DNA from: Andalucia godoyi
Lineage: Eukaryota; Discoba; Jakobea; Jakobida; Andaluciidae
Length of the DNA: 64,000 bases
Reading direction: 5' to 3'
Assembly (NCBI GenBank): GCA_009859145.1
Contig: VRVR01000012.1
Coordinates: 62,001-126,000 of the forward strand
Shown here: piece by piece, positions 35,616 to 46,025 of the stretch
Numbering within the stretch: position 1 is the first letter of the stretch
How the letters are laid out: the number at the start of each line of letters is the position of its first letter
Notes under the pieces: generated by a model
The model's database searches: none
Told to the model about the DNA's origin: nothing
Seen by the model: only the letters and a program-made list of their open reading frames with translations
Made by a program: the position numbers and the translations under genes

Positions 35616-36864
35616 TCTTTCTTCTGTTTTGGCTGTTCTGTATCTTTCTTAACAGTGAGGAATGCAAAAAAAATAAAATAATAATAATAAAATTAAAAAA
35701 TAAAATAAAAAACAAAAAAATACATAAATAAACAATAACAACAATTATAACAATAATAAAATGGAGAGGCGGTTGGACTGCCACACTTTGCGGCAATCAA
35801 AGCCCCCCAAAAAACCAAACGACGCTGTGGACTACAGCAGGCGGACAATAAGCGATCTATTAACGCGCTGGCTCGGATCTTCAGCGATGCTCCCCCAACT
35901 CTGTCCAGTTTCGTATGAGACTGTTTTCGCGGCCGTCCTTCACAGAAAAGCGGACGAAACTCAACACTGCATAGTTCGCTGAACAGCACCGCTAGCAACT
36001 TTTGATTCGTTCTTATTGTTTTCGTCGTCACCGTCCGTTTAGAAATAAAGTACAAAAAGCACTTCTTTCTCTTCCGCGGTTTCGCGTTTAATGTGGTCTA
36101 ATATTTTTGCTTTGATGTGCTTATCGTCGCTGTCCACAATCCGGATTTGTCGAAAAGTTGCAGTGCATCCGCACTTCTCACCGACAACTCTGCAAATAGC
36201 GCCCGACTTCGGGGGCTTCATGCGCGAACTATGATGGCGCACGCAGTGTATCGCAGGCGTGTGTCCAATCTCTGCGTTCGTTCGTGACGGTCGTGCGTGT
36301 GCCGTGGTGCTGTGACGGCAGTGATTGTCGGACAAGATTCCATTTTCGGACCTCGGCAGTCGGTTCGGTGGTTTTCCTTTTTGAGAAGGAAGCACTTCTG
36401 TCAGATCCCATCGAACATGCCTTACGTCGACTTTTTTGCTCCTTCTTCCGGACCTCTGGAATCACACTGGATGTCAACCATGCTCGACCATTAGTGCCGA
36501 CTCCCCCCTTCTCCTGTGGGTTTTTTTTCTGCTCCGGTTCTCGTGGTTGCGACCGCGTGTGACTCTTGGACTCTGAAAATAAGGCGTATTTCCTCTCGAC
36601 AAGTGAAGGGCAACCACGCCAGCGTCGGCAGTATTTATTCAAGATCTTGTATACTCTTTTCTTTGCCAATTCGCGGCTAATCTGTACAATAGACCACTTC
36701 GATCCGTTCATCCCGTTCATCCCGTTCATCCCGTTCAGTTTTTGTCGAGCACGGAAGAATCTGGCCGTTCACATCCTTTTGCTGTTTTCCATCTTCTGTA
36801 CCGTTATTAAAAACTTGGCTTCGGTGCTGCAGACGACGACTCGCTTCACAGGGTTGTCTCGGAA
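35616..36864. promoter_or_regulatory. long divergent spacer between EFHB and the HECT ligase
   Basis: About 1250 bp with no strongly supported gene. An A-rich block lies at about 35664-35760. A 60-codon minus-strand frame at 36039-36221 is protein-like in composition but unassigned. A tandem ATCCCGTTC repeat lies at 36702-36736, ~130 bp before the HECT start codon. The region must hold both divergent promoters. Confidence 0.5.
36702..36736. repeat. 9-bp tandem repeat (ATCCCGTTC)x4
   Basis: One slightly shortened unit is followed by three exact ATCCCGTTC units in the leader/promoter region of the HECT ligase gene. Confidence 0.85.
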
Positions 36865-39800
36865 ATGTTGAACCATTCTGCTTCCTTTTCGTCGAATGCT
36901 TCCTCTTCTGCTGCGTCCTATGCTTCTCAGGCTCCAGCACTGCCGTTTGATCTGTTTCCGTTGTCCAAGGGGACATTTTCTCCGGTGTTTTGGTCTCCGT
37001 ACGACACATTCCAGTTCGAACCGGCTGGCCACAGCTCTGTTCCATCCAATTTGATCACCCCATTGCACAACATCCGGATGCTACGATTGGCATATTTTCA
37101 AAAGATGTATGATTCTCCGGCCCCTATTTTGGAGTCTGTGCCCATCAGTGCACTGTCACGTTCGATCCCGCTCGAGCCTGACGCAACCAAGTCGCTGGCC
37201 AACTGCTGTCGATTGCTGCGATCTCGCGGGGAGGACGAGGGTAATGTACCGAGCTGGCAATCATGGTGTGGGCTGCGACGGAGACCAATTGCAGAGCGAT
37301 TTTTCCGAGCGATGAAATCGACGCAACCGTTTACGATGCGAGCCCAATCCGCGCATGACGTGGAAATGATCAATGACGTGATGGAATTGCTGCAGCGCTC
37401 AATTCATAGAAGGAGTCCTGCCAAGCGCAGGCTGAATGCTATTTGCGGATGGTTAGCATTTGCAGTATCTACGGGGTCAATTGCGGTCTTTTTAAAAGGC
37501 ATTGCAGAACTGATGGATCTTCCCGGCCCCCTTGCTGTTCCAGACAGAGAATATGACTCCGACTATGAACTGGATGTGGAAACCTTTTCATCGCTCATTT
37601 CCCAAGTGGCCGTGCATTTGGTTGGGACGTGTCCAGAAGGGAAAGGTCCTGAATTGGACATGAAAGCGGTGAGGGCCCGGCTGGAAACGTTGTCCAACGA
37701 GGCTGATTTCAATGGCGCTGTATCCCTGCTTTTGGAGCTGTTCACAGACGTTCTTCAGTCGTATGCCGTCGCGCATGAGGCAGAAGTCACTCCCGGCACT
37801 TTTTCAACCGTATCGGATATTCCGCCGTGCTGGATAGATGGCGATGTGAAGAACCTCAAGGCCCTGCTTGCCGCCATGTGGGATTTGTTGTCGAAGACGA
37901 CCACAGAATCATACATCGGCGGTGCTACCTCCCGCAATGATCATGCTTTGTACGTCGTCCGGATCATCAAGTGGGTTTTTTCGCTTGTCAACTTCTCATC
38001 TGCATTGACTGGCCAGGACAACGAATGTATCAACAATGTCAAGCAAATGCTTTCCCGTCTATTGCGATTTGGAGTCAGTAGTCGTATTTGGAACCGACGT
38101 ACGTCTTCAGAATCAACCTTTGCCTACGAAGACCCGAGTTCACCAGTTCCGAAATCCGACGACCGCGAACAGCAAACGACGGATCGAAAGCGTTCGACGT
38201 CGAATGTGCAAAGTGCGTCGTCAGATGTAGGGTTCGAGGTGGACTTGTCTCTGATGAACTCTGCCTCCATGCAAGTGGAGGCTGCGGGGGCCGTAATGAC
38301 CGGGTTTTCTTGGTTCTTTCCGACGACTTCGGCGCAAACCGCACTCTGCAACCATCTTGTGGAGTATTGTCTCGAGACTCCTTCTTGCAAAGCAGCGAGT
38401 TACCTTTTGGGAGCTCTTGCGGATAGAGTGACGCGCGATCGAGGCTTGGCTGGCCAGTTGCTCGTCTCCGAGGGTTTGATTGACCGAATTTTATCTGTTT
38501 GTTGCGGCATTTCATTTTCAAATGCCTCGAAAATAGTGGACATGGTGAAGCATCTCGCCATCGTTGCCTTTTTGACAAAGAATGTCCATGCAATTCGCTT
38601 GCTTCTTGATGGAACGTTGCGCCGTTCTGCGGGTCTTTTCGATAAGAGCCATCCCCTTGTAACTTCCATTCTCCCTTTTCTTTTGTGCAGCATGGAGATT
38701 TGCTGTCCTTCTGAGAGTTTTCGCGCAGCCTCTCAATGCATTGGCTATCTGCTGGGATGGATGACTTCCGTGAATTCTGTACGTATCTTCGCCGTAACCG
38801 AATTGCTTGTCGGCAAGGATCGCGAAAATTATGTTTACACCCCGCCTTTAGATTCTCACTTCCTGTGCATTGAATTTGCGAAGGAAAATGCCTCGGAGTG
38901 CGATTTCTCTGTTTCATCGAAATTCCTTCGTGAGTGTACCTTTTGTTCTGTTCCGGACCGGCTTGTCACCGTTGTTCCGAGCAGTCCTCTTACGATATCC
39001 ATTCGCGGGGGCTCCGGAAAAGTGCGAATCATCCCGGTTTTGTACAATTCTCCGGAGGGTGATGCCGCGGCTGTTGTTGCGTCGTTTGTGAGTTCCTCCT
39101 TTTCCCGGTCATTGTGCATCCCTCCCTATAAGCACTTTTGGTTTTTGGATGCTTCCGTTGGTTCTTTGAATTTTCCAGAAGTGAGCGTTGATGATATCTA
39201 CCGATCCATTTCGGTGATTTCACCAGTGCGTCCTGATTCTCAGAAACAATTGGAATTGCCCGTGATTCTTGCTTGCGTGCGCCTTGTTGATCCTTCATTG
39301 TATGATAAACTGCAAGCGTGCAGCCTGAACTTCTCGGCAAAAGAAGCAGGGGTTCTGAGAGAAGTGCTCCGCATCGTGGATCAGGTCCGCATATGGGCTG
39401 TCCGGCTGCGACAGTCGGGTGTAGATTATGAGAAAATCACTGCAGATTTGCGTTCGCGATGCAATTCCTTGCGTCGTTCATTCTCTCCCATGAGAAGTTT
39501 CGCTTCCTTCAATGCAGCCATAGACTTTGACGGAACAGTTGGTGAATTTGACAATTCAGGACAGCAAACGTGGGCGATACGGGTCGGGAATCAAAGTAAG
39601 CCGACTGGTAACCCGGTCACTGTCCAAGAAGACATTATTGAACTGCAGTTTTTGTCACCATCCAGTCCATTTTCAGCCGAAAATGTCTTTTCTGCGCCTT
39701 GCAAGCTCAAGGCTTGCCTGTTGGCGATGCATTTCCTGTTCGTAATTCGTACCAACATTCAAAAGAGAAAAGAACTCCTCGCCACGATTCAAAAGTTTCT

Positions 39801-42800
39801 TGTTGCGCCTGTGGTTGGTCCCGAAGAAGACGCGTTTTATTCAATCTCGTCGCTCTCGAAATCGACTGACCAGCTGCAAATGCTTTTGGTGTCATTGCGA
39901 CTCTGCCGGACGACCCTGACGACGTGCGCATCGCCGGCATCTGCAGCGGCATTGTCTCATTGCTCTACAGAGGTTTTGTATTCACTTGCGCGGTCTGTCT
40001 CTTGTGATTCTTCGTTTCTGCAGCATCCCATGGTGAGATCGGAGTGGAGAGTCATCTTGGTCGAGGCGATTCGTCGGGGGTTTTCGGATTTGTTTTTGTA
40101 CGTGCCATACAGTTGTTATTCCAGCCTTTTGGCAGCGGGAAGCATGGAGAGACTGCTGTTTTGCGACGGCTTGCAAATCCCCCTCCTTTCGCGTATTGTG
40201 ACGGATACGATTGAGCATTCCGATGTGAACTTGGCCCGTTCGTTGTTTCGAATCATGCTGGGCTCCAAGACTCTTCTGCAAAACGAGCAAGTTCGCCATT
40301 TATTGGCGAAAATCTGTTCGTGGATGATTTCAGTTCCATCGGTTGTGAATTCAGTCAAGATTGATGGTGCTTGGTTTACCGTGTTTTCTGAACTGTTTGA
40401 ATCGAAGCTGCTCGACGTTCCTGAAACAGTCCGGCTGGTTTCTTTGCTTGCGAAGGTCCTTCTTGTTTGTGGTCAAACAGCTTCTCCTGCCCTGTCTCTA
40501 GCATTTTCGTCGTTTTGCTGGCGTCTTGGCGAGGAGTTGACTCTTCTCATTCGTGGTAGTTTGGAAGGCGGGGTAGACAGACCGGGTTCTTTCCTTGTTT
40601 CGCAAGCGCTTTTGTGCGGACTTCGAGATCTGACGTCGAAGTTCGTGACTTCTGAGAACCTTTGTTTCGCTTTGCAAGGAAAAGAAACCGACACGCTTGG
40701 GCTTCTTGCTCTGATCGGAGGATTTCCCTCGCAAATGGCATTGGGTGCTGAATTGCTGGATGGGGCTTTTGTGGTGTCTTCTGTGGAAGAACACCAGGTT
40801 TTGAAGGTACGAACGAACGGAAAAGAGGAAAAGCGGTCTGCACCAACGGTCTGTGGATCTTCTGAAAAGGCTCTCGACGCAGCGACTGTCTGCTGTCTTC
40901 CGGATTCCGTGATTTCGTCGTGCATGACCATCGTTCTGTCTGCGCAAAATGATCTGTTGCGACTTTTCGCACTTCGCTCCATGTCAGCTCTGCTGCAGCA
41001 CCCATCATGCTCGAAGCTGCTATCCACCTCATTCCTGGAATTCATTTGCAAGTCATCCACTCAATACACGATCGTTGACCCTACGCTGCCCACCGAGAAG
41101 ATTTCGGCATGCACGTACACATACACTGGGAGAAATTTTGAGCCACAGCACTGGTTTTATTGCCTGACTTGCGGTATCCGGGACAAGGAGGGCGTCTGCG
41201 TGTACTGTGCGCGTACTTGTCACAAGGGACACTCTCTTGTTTATGCGAAGTGCTCATCCTTCTTCTGCGATTGTGGGGCTCAGAACAACAAGCACCGCTG
41301 CTGCTCTCTGAAGCATTCACACCCGAGAGATGACATTTCTGAAGCGGCTCTTGGACGGGCCTTGATGCGTTGCGGAGTTCTAGAGGCCATTGATAGAAAG
41401 TATTCAGCAGGTGCTTCTGAATCTTCGTCTGCGGCAGACTCTTCTTCCCTTGCGGATTCTACCACCACTTCTTCCTCTGATGACTTGACGAGTCTTGGAT
41501 ATGCTTCAGATCTTGTTTCCTTTGCTCTGCAGAATAGCGGCGGCGATCGGAATTCGGCAGCGTCCTTCTTAGCCCGGTCTTCCGTTTCCAGGAAAATGGC
41601 CGCGGTTGAATTGTCGCAGATTGGCTTTGACATTGCCATTTGTGAATACGCATTGCAATTGCATAACGATGACGCCAATTTGGCTGCAGCTTGGCTGATC
41701 GACCATCCTGATACATCCGTTCCCGTATCTGCGATCTCGGCGTCCAGTGGCACGGAAGTTGCGTTTTCGAATCTGTTTGGCAACGAGGCAGACTGTTCTT
41801 GGGACTTCAATCCAGATCCGAAGGCCGTGTCGCAATCGGCGGTGCGAACTCTTGCACAGCATGCTCGTCCTGATTTATCTGTACCTATTCCGATTGAGAG
41901 ATCTCCCTTACCTGTGAAAGCTGTAGTGTTCCTGACGAACAATGCGAAGGCGGTTGATTCTTCTGCGCCCCCGGTACCTGGAAGCTCATTGCGAGACGCT
42001 TTGGCACCGTTTTTCGGAGAAGTGGGACTGGTTGTCGCCACCGGCTACAAGCGAGCAGATGTTGTTTTCCGACAGGACGGTGCGCGGTTTGGGATCAAAA
42101 CGAAGTACATGTACAGGTTTCTTCCGCAGGTCTTCTGCGGCGGAGCTGCAGGCAAGATCTCCTCAACGATTGACAGTCTTCTCAACGCGGTGATTGTCCT
42201 TATTTCCCGACGGCTCTCATGGGAATTGACAGTGCACTGTTCAGAGGTCCTTGCCGTGTTTGAGAATCCGGCCTTGGTTGCCCGTAGTCTGTCTATGCAC
42301 CGGAAATGGTGGCAGTATTCAGGAGCTGGCTGCTCTGACGTTGGCGACCACAAGGAGCTTGCGGCCTTTTCTCAAGTGTTCCGCCAATGCAGTTTTTCCA
42401 ACACTGAATCCATGTTTTTGGATGGCATTAATGTTTTTTCAAAGTATGCCAGTACTCGTTTTCATCTCCGTATCGAAGAGTCTCGACATCCAATTGCTAC
42501 TTCCACAAATGCAAAAGAAGTCCACATCTTTGGAGCAGCATCGATCCTCGTGTCTTTTGACCCCCAGTGTCGGTTGGGCTCAGGGGAGTCTCTTGTGTTC
42601 TTCTACGATGAGAAGTGCTCGCAGATAGCATCAAAGTTCACGTCTTCGAATTTGAAAGCGAAGGTGCCCTACGTCATTCCTGCGTCACGATTCTGGTATC
42701 GATACGTTTGCCAAAATTCTCAAAGTGTATCTTGGGGGTTCCGGTTTTCGGCGTCTCCCCTGTCTTGGAAAATATCTGCTATTCGGCAAGGAAGTGTCCC

Positions 42801-45800
42801 CAACATTTGGATTGCGTTGAATAGTTTGATCTTTTTAAACTCGCTTCTTGAAGTGGATTCTCCCCATGTTGCAGCGTTGCAAAAGAGCGAGGTTGTGCAG
42901 CCTTTGTTGGACAATGCGTTGCTGTTTGTGCTCACACCCAAAGCCCCTGCTCGGAAGGACGTTGCCCAAGTGTTGAGCAGCATTTCTCAAAAGCTTCATA
43001 TGCTTCCTCCGGCGCAGCGATTTTCGCTGGACTTGCTGAAACGGGCCCGCATTGAGATTGAGCGAGTGTATCGCAGACGCGAGAAGGATGCAGTCTTGGA
43101 CGACGAGATTTTCTTGACTGTCGTCGAATGTTTCGTTCGTTTGCGCCGATTCTTGGTGTCCGATTTATGCATTCGAGGATTTTCTAGTATTTTGTCGGGC
43201 GATTCTGAGTCTCACAAGTACACAGTGGCCGCACACAGCCGCAGCATCAAAACTGTTTGCTATTCGTGTGCTCAACAGTGGCCTGGACCAGAAACTCCTC
43301 GATACAAAGCGTATGCCGCAGGAGGATGTGAGTCGGAGCTTCCGTCTTCTGAGCAGTTTCAATGGTGGAAGTCAGACCCTCTTGTTTCTCACAACGCTAC
43401 AGCCATGCAAGACGTAGATCTTCGTACGGCAGCGGGCGAGAATCCGCACGAGTGTTTTGAGCATGCATCGTGGCTTGATCGAATGTATCATGTGGTTTTG
43501 ATTCTGCAATGTTTTGATTCCAGGAAATCTTTGCCTCCATTGTTCTTAACTGAAGCATGGATGGAAACCAGAAAGAAGGTTGTCGTTCGAGAAACTCCGC
43601 ATCCATATTCTCGTGTTGATGCACAAGGTGCAATCCAGCTTCCAGGAGCAAAATCGCTTCTGGTTTCTTTCGATAAGCGTTCTGCGACGGATGCCTTTGA
43701 GAGCGTTCGGTTTTCGCTTCAGGATACATCGCATGACGAGTTGGGGTCATTTTCAGGCGAGGATCTTGCTTACAAACGCGTTGTCATTAATGCAGATTCG
43801 TTCTTCTATTCGTTCCAATCCGGCGGATATATCCACGATACGGTCACTTGCGATGCATGTAGTATGTCCCCTATGCTCGGCAAGCGGTACAAGTGCACAT
43901 GCTGCGAGGACTTCGATATTTGCGAAAAATGTTTCCCCCGTATTCGAAGTCAACACGACGACACGCATGCGTTTTTGCAGATCCGCAGACCCGCGCAATT
44001 GAATCCAGCGCGAATTCCGTGTTTGTATCCCGAGTCCTGGAAGCACAGCGCTGCATTCAAGTCCGACGTGCATACCGGTGTCCGTTGTGATCACTGTGGA
44101 ACGAAGCCTATTCGCGGGGTCCGCTATCGGTGTGAGAATTGCCACGAGTTCAACCTGTGTGAAAGATGTGCGCAGAATCCAGATGCGAATCATGATCGTC
44201 AGCATTCGTTTCTGGTTGTGACTCGACCGCTTCCACCAGAGTCGCAGCTGCCATCAAACAATCTGCCGTATGGGTTGCTGTACAGGAAGGAGCGTGATTC
44301 ATTTTGGGGCTGGTCTTTTACCGTGTCTGCAAATCTATCTCGAGACGAGATGATCCGGTTGTTGGCAGAGAATCGCGAGGAACTTTGTTCTCTGTCAAAT
44401 GCGATGCGTGATTGGCCGTCTGACGTTGACAAGGATCTGGTGGCATATGCGAATGAGGTGTGCGAGCAAGGGTGGTTAAATGTTCAGCCCCATGAATTGC
44501 AGCATAATCATATTGATGCCTTGAGGTTTCCGCGATTGGTAAGTGTCCCGATCGACCGTTTGCGTTTTCGGTTTGTCGTTTTGAAACTCTTGAATTCAAA
44601 GTTGGCGCCGCTGTTGCCTCTTATGTTGCTGCAACCTCGTTTGGAGGGTTGTCCTTCGGATTCTCTGGGGATGCTAGTTTCCCGCTTGCGCTCTCTCATT
44701 TTTTATGACACCAAACTGGACATCTGGAACCGTGCGCTGTCGCAGTCTCATTCTGAAAAAGAGGTTTGCATGGCGTATCTTAACAGGCATATGATTGCCC
44801 AGTCTGCAGACAAGCCCCTCCGCGTTCGAGCAAAGTTTTCTATTTTTGGGCAGGCGTTCGCGCAGCTCCATGGTGCGGCCGGGGAGCTCATGAGGAGAAA
44901 GGATCGAGCATTCAAAGTTACATTTGTTGGGGAAGGATCAGATGACTATGGCGGACCATATCGCGATGCGCTTACGCAGATGGTTGCCGAGTTACAGGAC
45001 GGCACATCTTCAGGTCTTTTGATGCGCACGCCAAACGGGATTTCAGATGCTGGCGATTCACGGGAGAAGTTTATGCCGTCTCCAAATGCTTGTACGCCGT
45101 ATGATCTCGAGCAGTACAAGTTCCTGGGAAGGTTAATTGGTGTTGCTCTGCGTTCCAAAAATCATCTGGCACTTGATCTTTCGAATCATTTGTGGAAATC
45201 GATGGTTGGGCTCTCGTTAGACAGGGCAGATCTTCGATCTGTTGATGAATTCGCTGTTCACTTTACCGACTCGCTTCGAGAGCTGTCAGGTCCAGATGCC
45301 GAGGAGACGTTTCACTCTCTGATCGAGTCAAGCTGCACGTGGGTGGTGAAGCTTGCGGATGGATCCGAAACAGCATTAATCGGAAATGGCAAGCAGAACG
45401 TTGTTTCTTTCCAAGACCGCCTCATGTATGCCGATCTGTATGAGCAAGCGCGCATTCACGAAGTTGATCGCCAAGTGGAAAAGATTGTAGAAGGCGTGAA
45501 CGATGTCGTTCCTGGAAACAGGTGGCTAACGCTCTTCGGAAACAGAGAAGTGGAAATGCTGGCATGCGGCTCGCCTTCGGTGGATCTTGACATGTTAAAG
45601 CGGCATACCGTTTACGAGGGCTTCAATGCAAAGTCCAAAGTGATCGTGGATTTCTGGTCGGTACTGGAAGAAGCTTCCTCTGAAGACCGGTCGATGTTCC
45701 TTCGTTTTGTCTCTGGTCGGGCAAGACTTCCTTTGACGGACAGTGCGTTTGATCGACCAATGAAAATACAGGTGCTCGATCGTCCGCGGCCTGATGATTA

Positions 45801-45990
45801 TTTACCATTGTCACACACGTGCTTCTTTTCCATTGAGCTGCCGAAGTATTCGAACAAAGAAGTGTTGCGATCTAAGCTTCTGTACGCAATTCGTCACTGC
45901 ACAGCTATTGATACCGATTTCACACAAGGCGGCGAAATTAGTCGCCATATGGAATGGAATGATGTCAATGATCTCGAAACACCGCTGTAG
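36865..45990 (+). CDS. giant HECT E3 ubiquitin ligase with UBR box, two UBA and two ZZ domains
   Basis: A single uninterrupted frame of 3041 residues. From N to C: ~1400 residues of helical repeats; a UBR-type zinc finger at about 1416-1480 (CTYTYTG, CLTCGI, CHKGH, FCDCGAQNNKHRC); two UBA-like units at ~1535-1612 (LGYASDLVSFAL and IGFDIAICEYAL); two beta-sandwich segments with the pattern I/F-x-G-A-x-x-L-x-V-x-FD; two ZZ zinc fingers at ~2324-2372 and ~2403-2452; and a C-terminal HECT domain from ~2660. The HECT N lobe shows DDYGGPYRDAL and FLGRLIGVALRS. The catalytic Cys is 2986 in LSHTCFFSIELP. It should transfer ubiquitin to substrates, perhaps reading N-degrons through the UBR box. The combination differs from UBR5 (no ZZ) and HERC2 (no UBR). 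Confidence 0.9.
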   Translation: MLNHSASFSSNASSSAASYASQAPALPFDLFPLSKGTFSPVFWSPYDTFQFEPAGHSSVPSNLITPLHNIRMLRLAYFQKMYDSPAPILESVPISALSRSIPLEPDATKSLANCCRLLRSRGEDEGNVPSWQSWCGLRRRPIAERFFRAMKSTQPFTMRAQSAHDVEMINDVMELLQRSIHRRSPAKRRLNAICGWLAFAVSTGSIAVFLKGIAELMDLPGPLAVPDREYDSDYELDVETFSSLISQVAVHLVGTCPEGKGPELDMKAVRARLETLSNEADFNGAVSLLLELFTDVLQSYAVAHEAEVTPGTFSTVSDIPPCWIDGDVKNLKALLAAMWDLLSKTTTESYIGGATSRNDHALYVVRIIKWVFSLVNFSSALTGQDNECINNVKQMLSRLLRFGVSSRIWNRRTSSESTFAYEDPSSPVPKSDDREQQTTDRKRSTSNVQSASSDVGFEVDLSLMNSASMQVEAAGAVMTGFSWFFPTTSAQTALCNHLVEYCLETPSCKAASYLLGALADRVTRDRGLAGQLLVSEGLIDRILSVCCGISFSNASKIVDMVKHLAIVAFLTKNVHAIRLLLDGTLRRSAGLFDKSHPLVTSILPFLLCSMEICCPSESFRAASQCIGYLLGWMTSVNSVRIFAVTELLVGKDRENYVYTPPLDSHFLCIEFAKENASECDFSVSSKFLRECTFCSVPDRLVTVVPSSPLTISIRGGSGKVRIIPVLYNSPEGDAAAVVASFVSSSFSRSLCIPPYKHFWFLDASVGSLNFPEVSVDDIYRSISVISPVRPDSQKQLELPVILACVRLVDPSLYDKLQACSLNFSAKEAGVLREVLRIVDQVRIWAVRLRQSGVDYEKITADLRSRCNSLRRSFSPMRSFASFNAAIDFDGTVGEFDNSGQQTWAIRVGNQSKPTGNPVTVQEDIIELQFLSPSSPFSAENVFSAPCKLKACLLAMHFLFVIRTNIQKRKELLATIQKFLVAPVVGPEEDAFYSISSLSKSTDQLQMLLVSLRLCRTTLTTCASPASAAALSHCSTEVLYSLARSVSCDSSFLQHPMVRSEWRVILVEAIRRGFSDLFLYVPYSCYSSLLAAGSMERLLFCDGLQIPLLSRIVTDTIEHSDVNLARSLFRIMLGSKTLLQNEQVRHLLAKICSWMISVPSVVNSVKIDGAWFTVFSELFESKLLDVPETVRLVSLLAKVLLVCGQTASPALSLAFSSFCWRLGEELTLLIRGSLEGGVDRPGSFLVSQALLCGLRDLTSKFVTSENLCFALQGKETDTLGLLALIGGFPSQMALGAELLDGAFVVSSVEEHQVLKVRTNGKEEKRSAPTVCGSSEKALDAATVCCLPDSVISSCMTIVLSAQNDLLRLFALRSMSALLQHPSCSKLLSTSFLEFICKSSTQYTIVDPTLPTEKISACTYTYTGRNFEPQHWFYCLTCGIRDKEGVCVYCARTCHKGHSLVYAKCSSFFCDCGAQNNKHRCCSLKHSHPRDDISEAALGRALMRCGVLEAIDRKYSAGASESSSAADSSSLADSTTTSSSDDLTSLGYASDLVSFALQNSGGDRNSAASFLARSSVSRKMAAVELSQIGFDIAICEYALQLHNDDANLAAAWLIDHPDTSVPVSAISASSGTEVAFSNLFGNEADCSWDFNPDPKAVSQSAVRTLAQHARPDLSVPIPIERSPLPVKAVVFLTNNAKAVDSSAPPVPGSSLRDALAPFFGEVGLVVATGYKRADVVFRQDGARFGIKTKYMYRFLPQVFCGGAAGKISSTIDSLLNAVIVLISRRLSWELTVHCSEVLAVFENPALVARSLSMHRKWWQYSGAGCSDVGDHKELAAFSQVFRQCSFSNTESMFLDGINVFSKYASTRFHLRIEESRHPIATSTNAKEVHIFGAASILVSFDPQCRLGSGESLVFFYDEKCSQIASKFTSSNLKAKVPYVIPASRFWYRYVCQNSQSVSWGFRFSASPLSWKISAIRQGSVPNIWIALNSLIFLNSLLEVDSPHVAALQKSEVVQPLLDNALLFVLTPKAPARKDVAQVLSSISQKLHMLPPAQRFSLDLLKRARIEIERVYRRREKDAVLDDEIFLTVVECFVRLRRFLVSDLCIRGFSSILSGDSESHKYTVAAHSRSIKTVCYSCAQQWPGPETPRYKAYAAGGCESELPSSEQFQWWKSDPLVSHNATAMQDVDLRTAAGENPHECFEHASWLDRMYHVVLILQCFDSRKSLPPLFLTEAWMETRKKVVVRETPHPYSRVDAQGAIQLPGAKSLLVSFDKRSATDAFESVRFSLQDTSHDELGSFSGEDLAYKRVVINADSFFYSFQSGGYIHDTVTCDACSMSPMLGKRYKCTCCEDFDICEKCFPRIRSQHDDTHAFLQIRRPAQLNPARIPCLYPESWKHSAAFKSDVHTGVRCDHCGTKPIRGVRYRCENCHEFNLCERCAQNPDANHDRQHSFLVVTRPLPPESQLPSNNLPYGLLYRKERDSFWGWSFTVSANLSRDEMIRLLAENREELCSLSNAMRDWPSDVDKDLVAYANEVCEQGWLNVQPHELQHNHIDALRFPRLVSVPIDRLRFRFVVLKLLNSKLAPLLPLMLLQPRLEGCPSDSLGMLVSRLRSLIFYDTKLDIWNRALSQSHSEKEVCMAYLNRHMIAQSADKPLRVRAKFSIFGQAFAQLHGAAGELMRRKDRAFKVTFVGEGSDDYGGPYRDALTQMVAELQDGTSSGLLMRTPNGISDAGDSREKFMPSPNACTPYDLEQYKFLGRLIGVALRSKNHLALDLSNHLWKSMVGLSLDRADLRSVDEFAVHFTDSLRELSGPDAEETFHSLIESSCTWVVKLADGSETALIGNGKQNVVSFQDRLMYADLYEQARIHEVDRQVEKIVEGVNDVVPGNRWLTLFGNREVEMLACGSPSVDLDMLKRHTVYEGFNAKSKVIVDFWSVLEEASSEDRSMFLRFVSGRARLPLTDSAFDRPMKIQVLDRPRPDDYLPLSHTCFFSIELPKYSNKEVLRSKLLYAIRHCTAIDTDFTQGGEISRHMEWNDVNDLETPL

Positions 45991-46025
45991 GCCAGGTGAT
46001 GGTGGTCGTCTGCATTTTTTACGAA

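Noticed and set aside
36039-36221. 60-codon minus-strand frame with faint likeness to ribosomal protein eS28
   Set aside because: eS28 is normally very conserved and the match is limited to a few spaced residues, so it was not listed as a gene.
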